Positions 1-5,597 of a stretch of 5,597 nt of DNA are shown here, one piece after another. The DNA is from Ignavibacteria bacterium (lineage in GTDB: Bacteria > Bacteroidota > Ignavibacteria > Ignavibacteriales > Ignavibacteriaceae): positions 1-5,597 of the forward strand of contig JAOTUT010000124.1 of assembly GCA_029863735.1 (NCBI GenBank). The letters are read 5' to 3'. Under the pieces are notes generated by a model that saw only the letters and a list, made by a program, of their open reading frames with translations, made no database searches and was not told the origin of the DNA. Numbering within the stretch: position 1 is the stretch's first letter; the number at the start of each line of letters is the position of its first letter. The translations under genes and the position numbers were made by a program.

Positions 1-2311
1 GTCTCCTTCTTCCACTTTCATCTTCTCGTCCTAATTCCATTTTATTGCATTTAAGGACAAGATCATCATCAGAGTTCTTAGTAATCGAAACAGGTGAAGT
101 TAATTCGATTAGTTTTACGCCTTCATTAAGCAGTGCTTCTATCTCATCATCACCCACGGGCATTTCTTTTTTAGTTCTACGATAAATCATCGTGACTTCA
201 CTATTCTCCGTGATAATTCTCTTTGCAGTTCTTGCCGCATCAACTGCCGATAAACCGCCTCCGATAATTGCAACACTATTTCCAAGTTTGAATGCCTCGC
301 CATTTCGCACTTTAAATAAAAATGATAACTGATCAAGTACGCTGGGCAGATCTTCACCCGGAATCTGAAGTTTCTTACTATCCTTCGCACCAACTGCTAT
401 GTAAACAAAATCATTATTTACTTTTAGTTGGTTAAACATTTCTTCATCAACATTTTGGTTATAGTGAATTATTACTCCGATAGATTCAATCAAATCGATA
501 TCATTTTTTACCTGATCATCACTTAATCTGAATGTAGGAATTGTTCCAGATGCCATCCCTCCGGCAAACGATTTACTTTCATAAACATTAACCTCCAAGC
601 CTTCAAGTGCGAGAAAGTATGCACACGATAAACCGGATGGTCCTCCACCAATTACTGCAACTTTAAAACCGTTTTTCTCTTTGCCAATAGATTTACTTTT
701 TACATCTACGTTTTCAGCAATATATCTTTTTATTCCTCTTATCAATAAAGGACTATCATAATTAATCCGAGTGCATTTTGGCTGGCATAAATGATCGCAA
801 ACATTTCCGGTAATGTTCGGCTGAGGATTATCTTCAGTTACAACTTCATAGGCTTTTTTAATATTTCCTTTTGATACGTAATACATATATTCCGGAACAT
901 TTTGATCAACTGCGCAAACTTCTATGCAAGGAGCATGAATGCAATCGTACTCAGTTAATTCGCGAGGAGTTTTTATGTTTTCATAAGGGAAATTACTCTT
1001 ATGGTAATATTTATTCTCAATTACATTATTTGAATATTCATTCAGGTTTTTAAGACCTGCCTCATTAATATTTTTTATTCCATTACTTCGGTTAGAAATA
1101 AACTCATTAATACTATTAGCATTCACTTGTGCAAAATGTTTCTTTAGTTCTTCGAAGTATTCTAGCAGCCTTAAATACCCGCCCGGCTTTAAAAGATCAG
1201 AGCAGACTGTAATCGGTTTAAGATTGCAGGCAAGAGCATCCGCAACATTAAATGCATCCACACCTGCTGAAAAAGAAAGATCAAGCTCCTCATTAAAATC
1301 CGTCTGGAGTTTTCTTGCAAGATTAATTGTTAAAGGATGAAGTGCTCTTCCACTGGTATAAACCATTTTTTCTTTTCCGGGGAGCCAATTAGTTGAGTTC
1401 AAAGATTCAAGTGTATTGGTAAGCTTTAATCCAAATTCAACACCGTTTTCATCAGCAAGCTTTGAGAGTGAATTTATCATACTCAAAGCTTCGGGATATT
1501 TTAAATCGTGTTCAAAGGCTTCATCAGGGATAGTTATTTCGTATCCGAGTTTTTCATTTAATAAATAACGAAGTTCCTCTGATCCTAAGAGTGTGGGATT
1601 TAGTTTAATCGCGGTATGCAAATGTCTTTCTTCAATCAGGTATTTACCAATTCTTTCTATTTCATCTGGAGGGCATCCATGCATCGTTGATAGTGTTATA
1701 TTATCTGATAGACAGGAAGGTATATGAATTTCATCTATTGCAGGATAAAGCGGCTTTAATGTTTTTATTTTTTCTTCAAGTACCTGAGAAGAATCATTCA
1801 TCTTATCAAAAAACCACTGGACGTTTTCATTCAGTATACCTTTAAGATCGTAACCAACACTTAAATTGAAAATGAATCCGGGCTCATTCATATCCCAGCC
1901 GAATTTATGCTTTAGTATATGAATAATGATCCAGGCATTAAGGTATTCATCATAGGAATCTTTTATTTTTAATTCCTGAGACCATTCGCAGTTGTATCCT
2001 TCATCTTCCATATCGATACACGGTTTGGTAACATCAATCTCATCCAAAGTTTGCACAGTTTTCAGTTCAAGGTATCTTGCACCACACAACCATGATGCAA
2101 TTATGTTATGTGCAAGCTGGGTATGTGGTCCTGCCGCTACACCAATGGGTGTTTCGAGTATTTGGTTGTATCTATAGAATTGGAATGGATCATTTTTTCC
2201 AGGAGTAAAAAGATTTTCTTTATATAATCCAAAAATCCTTCCCAACTTTTCTTCATTCGTTATCCATTTGAAAAGCCTGTCAATCGGAATTCTGTAAAAT
2301 TTATCACTCAT
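1..2311 (-). CDS. ygfK: YgfK-like Fe-S flavoprotein oxidoreductase (labelled 'putative selenate reductase'), 3' end missing
   Basis: Open from an ATG at 2311 to the left edge without a stop: 770 codons seen. From memory E. coli YgfK is about 1030 aa, so roughly 260 residues, with the expected C-terminal ferredoxin-like domain, lie outside. The N-terminal half (about 1-395) resembles a dihydropyrimidine/dihydroorotate dehydrogenase FMN barrel: AAGPHTQLAHN (59-69), LSTMHGCPPDEIE (207-219, Cys213), IKLNPT (235-240), KLTNT (296-300), SGRALHP (320-326), CSDLLKPGGYLRL (370-382). An Asn-rich linker follows. Next are two cysteine triplets, C457/C462/C466 and C505/C509/C513, as in GltD-type Fe-S domains. 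Dinucleotide-binding motifs are VAVIGGGPSG (551-560, FAD) and VAIIGGGLSAVDAAR (680-694, NAD(P)H) with RR at 711-712. Identity with YgfK is obvious by recall along the whole length. The protein is probably a cytoplasmic electron-transfer or reductase component in purine catabolism; its true reaction is not established. The ATG overlaps the xdhC stop, suggesting translational coupling. Confidence 0.93.
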   Translation of the reverse strand, partial: MSDKFYRIPIDRLFKWITNEEKLGRIFGLYKENLFTPGKNDPFQFYRYNQILETPIGVAAGPHTQLAHNIIASWLCGARYLELKTVQTLDEIDVTKPCIDMEDEGYNCEWSQELKIKDSYDEYLNAWIIIHILKHKFGWDMNEPGFIFNLSVGYDLKGILNENVQWFFDKMNDSSQVLEEKIKTLKPLYPAIDEIHIPSCLSDNITLSTMHGCPPDEIERIGKYLIEERHLHTAIKLNPTLLGSEELRYLLNEKLGYEITIPDEAFEHDLKYPEALSMINSLSKLADENGVEFGLKLTNTLESLNSTNWLPGKEKMVYTSGRALHPLTINLARKLQTDFNEELDLSFSAGVDAFNVADALACNLKPITVCSDLLKPGGYLRLLEYFEELKKHFAQVNANSINEFISNRSNGIKNINEAGLKNLNEYSNNVIENKYYHKSNFPYENIKTPRELTEYDCIHAPCIEVCAVDQNVPEYMYYVSKGNIKKAYEVVTEDNPQPNITGNVCDHLCQPKCTRINYDSPLLIRGIKRYIAENVDVKSKSIGKEKNGFKVAVIGGGPSGLSCAYFLALEGLEVNVYESKSFAGGMASGTIPTFRLSDDQVKNDIDLIESIGVIIHYNQNVDEEMFNQLKVNNDFVYIAVGAKDSKKLQIPGEDLPSVLDQLSFLFKVRNGEAFKLGNSVAIIGGGLSAVDAARTAKRIITENSEVTMIYRRTKKEMPVGDDEIEALLNEGVKLIELTSPVSITKNSDDDLVLKCNKMELGREDESGRRR
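2308..2311 (-). other. ATGA stop/start overlap, xdhC to ygfK
   Basis: The last codons of xdhC (Asn-Ser-Gln-stop) run into the ygfK start: ATG occupies 2311-2309 and the xdhC TGA 2310-2308. This is a direct sequence observation. It indicates co-transcription and probable translational coupling of the cofactor-insertion factor with the YgfK-like oxidoreductase. Confidence 0.85.
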
Positions 2312-3264
2312 TGACTGTTCTTTACTTTAATAATTTCTGCAGCGATGCTTATTGCTATTTCTTCTGGTGTTTCTGCTTCTATTTCAATTCCTATAGGTGT
2401 GTGCACTTTTTTAAAAAGTTCATCATCTACACCTTCCGCTAACAATGCATCGAATATACTTTTAATTTTTCTTTTGCTTCCCATCATCCCAATGTATTTT
2501 ACATTTTTATGTATAACAGATTTTAATGTTTCCTTATCACCTGCGTGCATTGGAGTAACAATAATTATATAAGATCTTTCACCTTCTATTAGCTTGCTTC
2601 CGATTTCTTCATAATTGCAAATTATTATTTCATCGGCAAATTCATTTTGTTCAATTGTAAACACATCTTCACGATGATCAAAAACTACTACGTGAAAGCC
2701 CAATGAATTCATTACCCGTGAAACTGCCAAACCAACATGCCCGCCGCCTGCAATGTAAGCAATCAAAGGCAGACCTATGGTTTCGGTGTATTGCCAATCT
2801 TCATCAGTGTTATGATGCAAATTAATTGGCAGGTTTTCTTCGCTTTGCTGATATTCAATTATTCCCGGGGTAACTGTAAGCTTACCGTTTTGTTTTTTAT
2901 TTATTGATGATAGTATGTTTTCAATTAATTGAGTATGTGATTTATCAAGAATGCAAAAAATTATCGTTTGGTATCCGCCGCAGATCAAACCCGATTTTTC
3001 AAATTTAGTTTTATCTGTGTGATGAAGTTTTTTAATTACCTTAGCTTCGTTTCCAAAAAGAAGATCAAGTGCGTACTCAATCATATCTTTTTCCATTATC
3101 CCGCCACCGATAGTACCAAACTGTTCCGCATCCTCTGTAATAACCATTTTAAATCCCTGTCTGCCAGGCGAAGAATTAGAAGATTCGGCAACAACGAGTA
3201 ATACAGCTTTTTTATCTGAGCTAATCATTTTTAATATAAAATTCCAGAGTGTAACTTCATTCAT
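2308..3264 (-). CDS. xdhC: XdhC/CoxI-family molybdenum cofactor insertion factor
   Basis: A complete 318-residue cytoplasmic protein of the XdhC family. In Rhodobacter, XdhC binds molybdenum cofactor, promotes its sulfuration and inserts it into the XdhB subunit; it is not part of the final enzyme. The N-terminal XdhC_CoxI domain shows SSPGRQGFKM (31-40), GTIGGGIMEKDM (50-61) and the conserved CGG at 95-97, whose cysteine is a candidate cofactor ligand. After a linker (about 105-165) the C-terminal Rossmann domain shows AGGGHVG (172-178), FDHRED (195-200), an H-x-x-D pair (His240, Asp243), YIGMMGSKRK (257-266) and AETPEEIAISIAAEII (297-312). Length is normal or slightly long for two-domain members. 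The MNEVTLW start fits the family; no clear Shine-Dalgarno sequence precedes it. It lies 26 bases after xdhB and overlaps ygfK by four bases, as expected for a dedicated maturation gene. The related YqeB branch, tied to selenium-dependent hydroxylases, is an alternative subfamily, though the sequence looks like ordinary XdhC. Confidence 0.93.
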   Translation of the reverse strand: MNEVTLWNFILKMISSDKKAVLLVVAESSNSSPGRQGFKMVITEDAEQFGTIGGGIMEKDMIEYALDLLFGNEAKVIKKLHHTDKTKFEKSGLICGGYQTIIFCILDKSHTQLIENILSSINKKQNGKLTVTPGIIEYQQSEENLPINLHHNTDEDWQYTETIGLPLIAYIAGGGHVGLAVSRVMNSLGFHVVVFDHREDVFTIEQNEFADEIIICNYEEIGSKLIEGERSYIIIVTPMHAGDKETLKSVIHKNVKYIGMMGSKRKIKSIFDALLAEGVDDELFKKVHTPIGIEIEAETPEEIAISIAAEIIKVKNSQ

Positions 3265-3290
3265 AATTTATGTGTGGGATTATAATTAAA
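3265..3290 (-). other. xdhB-xdhC intergenic spacer, no visible signals
   Basis: This 26-base AT-rich gap separates the xdhB stop (3293-3291) from the xdhC ATG (3264-3262). It has no GGAGG-like ribosome binding site, no inverted repeat able to form a terminator and no convincing promoter. Its shortness supports a single transcript. The missing Shine-Dalgarno site is compatible with Bacteroidota-type initiation. Confidence 0.7.
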
Positions 3291-5567
3291 TCAAGCAGGT
3301 ACCGATTCATCAATTTTACTGTAAAGGTTCATCAATACTTTTTCAGGTGTAATCGGAGCATTAATCTCAAATTTCTTCTCAGGTCTGAATGCTTTCATAG
3401 CATTTAAAATTGCAAAGTAAGCGCCTATGCCATACATTAATGGAGGTTCACCAATTGCTTTTGAATTAAAAGGTCCGTATTGATTTTCGGAATCTTCTAA
3501 AAATGTAACTTCTATTTCTTTCGGTGCAGCATAAATATCAGGAATTTTATATGTCGATAGACTATTTGATAATAATTTTCCTTCATCGGAATGCATAACT
3601 TCTTCAGCCGTTAACCAACCAATTCCCTGTGCTATTCCTCCTTCTGCCTGGCCAAGATCGATAACAGGATTTAAGCTTTTACCAAAATCATGAACAACTT
3701 TTACGGAATCAATTGTATAAATCCCACGTAAGCAATCAAGAGTAGCAGTTATAATTCCCATTCCATAAACGTGGTACGCAAATGGTCTGCCCTTATTTGT
3801 TTCTTTATCAAAATAGATGTTTGGTGTTGCGTAGTATGTCTGGGAAGACAGACTTATTCTTTTTTGATAAGTCAATTTGATTAATTCATTCCAGACTAAA
3901 TTTGTTTTTACTCCTTTCATAAAAACTACTTCATTTCTTAATTCCAATTGTTGTGCGTCAGAAACTTTCAATTCATCTGCTGCAACTTTTAATAATCTAT
4001 CAAGAATATTTTTGCTGGCAAGAATAGCAGCATTGCCATTTAGATCAGCTCCGCTACTTGCTGCAGTTGCTGATGTATTTGCCACTCTTGTGGTATTTGT
4101 TGTTTCAATTCTGATTCTATCGTGTGAAACAGAGAATGTTTTTGCAACAGCTGTTTTTATTTTCTCATTTACACCTTGTCCCATTTCAACAGCTGCAGTA
4201 CTGACTCCAATGCTGCCATCTATATAAACATGAACTAATGCACTTGCCTGATTCAGAAGTGTGTTAGTGAAAGATATACCAAAACAAATAGGCATAAGCG
4301 CAATGCCTTTTTTGAATTGGTAATTTTTCCTGTTGAAATCTTCTACCTCACGTTTTAGATTTTTAACATTATATTTTTCTTCTGATTTAATCCAGCATTT
4401 CTCTGCCTGGCAATTCTCTACCGGCTGTCCGTAATAAAAAGAGTCTCCATGTTTAAGCAGATTTTTTCTTTGAATTTCTGAAACATCCATTCCTATTTTT
4501 TCTGCAGCTTTATAAATAGCTGCTTCAATAACAAATTTACCCTGTGGACCACCGAAGCCTCGGAATGCAGTATTCGGCTGTAAATTAGTTTTACAACTAA
4601 TTCCTGTTGTCTTAATATTTGGAATAAAATAACTGTTAGTTGCATGAAATAAAGTTCTGTCAAGTATTGCAGGTGAAAGATCAGCAAATGCACCAGCATT
4701 TTGAAAATAAGTTGCTTCGAATGCTAATATTTTTCCTTCAGATGTTAAACCGATTTTATAATCCGATGAATAAGGATGCCGCTTACCTGTCATTCGGATA
4801 TCATCCATCCGATTGAGTACAAGCTTTACAGGTTTACCTAACTTATGTGCAGCAAGTGCAGACATGATAGCCCAGTGTGTTGCCTGATCTTCTTTACCGC
4901 CAAATGCACCGCCTAATCTTAAAACATCCACTTCAATATTATTCATTTCCACACCAAGAACTCTTGCCGCAGTTCTTTGTACTGTGGTCGGGCTCTGCGT
5001 TGCGGAAATTAGTTTAATCTTTCCACTTTCTTGTGGAATTGCAATACAACCCTGAGTTTCTAGGTAAAGATGTTCCTGCCCACCACTTTCGACCTTGCCT
5101 TCTAATACCACATCGCACTTATCCCACATTGTATCAACATTTCCAAAAGAAAATGTACGAGGAGGCATTATCAAGCTGCCTTTTTCAAATGCTTCACGGG
5201 GATCAACAATAACAGGCAGTTTTTCATAATCAATCTTTATTTTGTTAGCTGCTTTTTTTGCGATCTCATAAGAATCTGAAACAACAACTCCAAGTGGTTC
5301 TCCAACAAATTGAACTTCACCCTCCGCAAAAAGAGTTTCATCAGGGATGATCCCACCCACCTGATTAATACCGGGAATATCCTTTGCAGTAAGTATGGCT
5401 CTGACACCGGAAATAGATTCTGCTTCTTCAACATTGATGTTTAATATTTTCCCGTGAGCAATTTTCGAATCAAACACAGCAGCATAAAGTGTTCCTTCGG
5501 GAACATTTATGTCGTCTATAAATTGTGACTCGCCTCGAACGTGTTTTTCGATATCTATAATTCTCAT
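3291..5567 (-). CDS. xdhB: Xanthine dehydrogenase, molybdopterin-binding (large) subunit
   Basis: A complete 758-residue catalytic subunit that hydroxylates hypoxanthine/xanthine at a Mo-molybdopterin centre and passes electrons to a separate Fe-S/FAD subunit. Length matches family members (about 750-780 aa). The a/b hammerhead domain covers about 14-122; two molybdopterin-binding domains follow. Aligning by eye with bovine xanthine dehydrogenase, the active-site residues are present: Gln191 (bovine Q767), Phe222 and Glu226 in GGAFGGKE (F798, E802), Leu297 and Arg304 (L873, R880), Arg336 and Phe338 in NTAFRGFGG (R912, F914), Phe433 and Thr434 (F1009, T1010), Gln464 in EMGQG (Q1040), Ala503 (A1079) and catalytic base Glu707 in GEPPL (E1261). 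Having both Glu226 and Arg304 favours a purine hydroxylase over an aldehyde oxidase. No signal peptide or [2Fe-2S]/FAD domain is present, so this is the split bacterial form. E. coli calls the equivalent subunit XdhA. The ATG overlaps the previous gene's stop; in-frame stops lie just upstream, fixing the start. Confidence 0.95.
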   Translation of the reverse strand: MRIIDIEKHVRGESQFIDDINVPEGTLYAAVFDSKIAHGKILNINVEEAESISGVRAILTAKDIPGINQVGGIIPDETLFAEGEVQFVGEPLGVVVSDSYEIAKKAANKIKIDYEKLPVIVDPREAFEKGSLIMPPRTFSFGNVDTMWDKCDVVLEGKVESGGQEHLYLETQGCIAIPQESGKIKLISATQSPTTVQRTAARVLGVEMNNIEVDVLRLGGAFGGKEDQATHWAIMSALAAHKLGKPVKLVLNRMDDIRMTGKRHPYSSDYKIGLTSEGKILAFEATYFQNAGAFADLSPAILDRTLFHATNSYFIPNIKTTGISCKTNLQPNTAFRGFGGPQGKFVIEAAIYKAAEKIGMDVSEIQRKNLLKHGDSFYYGQPVENCQAEKCWIKSEEKYNVKNLKREVEDFNRKNYQFKKGIALMPICFGISFTNTLLNQASALVHVYIDGSIGVSTAAVEMGQGVNEKIKTAVAKTFSVSHDRIRIETTNTTRVANTSATAASSGADLNGNAAILASKNILDRLLKVAADELKVSDAQQLELRNEVVFMKGVKTNLVWNELIKLTYQKRISLSSQTYYATPNIYFDKETNKGRPFAYHVYGMGIITATLDCLRGIYTIDSVKVVHDFGKSLNPVIDLGQAEGGIAQGIGWLTAEEVMHSDEGKLLSNSLSTYKIPDIYAAPKEIEVTFLEDSENQYGPFNSKAIGEPPLMYGIGAYFAILNAMKAFRPEKKFEINAPITPEKVLMNLYSKIDESVPA
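5564..5567 (-). other. ATGA stop/start overlap, upstream gene to xdhB
   Basis: On the minus strand ATG (5567-5565) begins xdhB and TGA (5566-5564) ends the preceding open frame. No purine-rich Shine-Dalgarno sequence is evident just upstream, so xdhB is likely translated by ribosomes terminating on the previous gene. The coupling is inferred from the overlap. Confidence 0.5.
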
Positions 5568-5597
5568 ATCAGTGCTTCAACATTAATCAGTTCAGGG
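5564..5597 (-). CDS. C-terminal end of an upstream gene, probably the xanthine dehydrogenase small subunit
   Basis: Only the last ten codons are in view, reading PELINVEALI followed by TGA at 5566-5564. This is the only one of the three minus-strand frames that stays open to the right edge; the other two carry stops. Its stop overlaps the xdhB start as ATGA, the same arrangement as at the xdhC/ygfK junction, which argues for a real upstream gene. By operon logic it would be the FAD/[2Fe-2S] subunit (Rhodobacter xdhA) that XdhB needs as electron acceptor. That identity is inferred from position; the ten residues carry no diagnostic motif, and a short open frame of this size could be chance. 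Confidence 0.5.
   Translation of the reverse strand, partial: PELINVEALI

Noticed and set aside
187..393. Minus-strand open frame of 68 codons in another frame
   Set aside because: Overlaps the NAD(P)H-binding region of the ygfK-like gene, whose own frame carries clear conserved motifs.
871..1053. Plus-strand open frame of 60 codons
   Set aside because: Lies wholly inside the ygfK-like gene on the opposite strand, and the translation shows no recognisable motif.
1992..2177. Plus-strand open frame of 61 codons
   Set aside because: Antisense to the conserved N-terminal half of the ygfK-like gene; Ser/Cys-rich composition typical of a shadow frame.
1..2311. Reading the ygfK-like gene as a truncated pseudogene, since no stop is seen
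   Set aside because: The frame is intact to the window edge with all expected motifs in order; the missing end is due to the window cut.
1..2311. Naming the gene as a plain glutamate synthase small subunit or dihydropyrimidine dehydrogenase
   Set aside because: It has both a barrel-like N-terminal half and a GltD-like half in the YgfK order, which neither family has; residue-level recall matches YgfK throughout.
2345..2572. Plus-strand open frame of 75 codons with a hydrophobic look
   Set aside because: Complement of the conserved C-terminal XdhC domain; the Ser/Ile-rich pseudo-membrane stretch comes from antisense Glu/Asp codons.
2968..3201. Plus-strand open frame of 77 codons
   Set aside because: Antisense to the conserved N-terminal XdhC domain, with no independent start signal.
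3279..3284. TATAAT on the minus strand in the xdhB-xdhC gap, resembling a sigma-70 -10 box
   Set aside because: No matching -35 element at the right distance, chance hits are frequent in such AT-rich DNA, and the short gap favours read-through from xdhB.
3877..4227. Plus-strand open frame of 116 codons, the longest on that strand
   Set aside because: Antisense to the second molybdopterin-binding domain of xdhB, including the EMGQG motif. No promoter, start signal or family resemblance.
4493..4699. Minus-strand open frame of 68 codons
   Set aside because: Out-of-frame reading of xdhB across the NTAFRGFGG region.
5237..5434. Minus-strand open frame of 65 codons
   Set aside because: Out-of-frame reading of the N-terminal hammerhead domain of xdhB.

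Overview
The window is one densely packed block of minus-strand coding sequence and reads as part of a molybdenum-hydroxylase, purine-catabolism operon. The transcribed order runs from high to low coordinates. First comes the last ten codons of an unidentified gene at the right edge. Next are a complete xanthine dehydrogenase molybdopterin-binding subunit (xdhB in Rhodobacter naming, 758 aa) and a complete XdhC-type molybdenum-cofactor maturation factor (318 aa). Last are the first 770 codons of a YgfK-like iron-sulfur flavoprotein, which runs off the left edge. No stretch longer than about 30 bases is non-coding, and no RNA gene, mobile element, repeat or CRISPR array is visible.

The genes are tightly coupled. 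Stop and start codons overlap as ATGA at both the right-edge gene/xdhB and the xdhC/ygfK junctions, and xdhB and xdhC are separated by only 26 AT-rich bases. The XdhB subunit keeps every residue that marks a purine hydroxylase in the bovine enzyme, including both substrate-orienting residues (equivalents of bovine Glu802 and Arg880), so xanthine or a related purine is the likely substrate. XdhC would load the sulfurated molybdenum cofactor into it. The YgfK-like protein looks like a rearranged dihydropyrimidine dehydrogenase: a flavin TIM-barrel-like half comes first, followed by a GltD-like Fe-S/FAD/NAD(P)H half. In enterobacteria and gut anaerobes ygfK sits with xdh, ssnA, hyuA and ygeWXY genes linked to anaerobic purine and urate breakdown. 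I infer the same setting here; the widespread label 'selenate reductase' is probably misleading.

The organism cannot be named from this window. The DNA is AT-rich (roughly 35-40% G+C by eye), Lys/Asn/Ile-rich in its proteins, and lacks clear Shine-Dalgarno sequences before the starts. That fits a member of the Bacteroidota/Ignavibacteria/Chlorobi group better than a clostridium, where strong GGAGG sites would be expected. This is a weak inference. The known families explain nearly everything here. The most interesting points are the operon combination, the domain arrangement of the YgfK-like protein, and the question of whether the hydroxylase is selenium-dependent.
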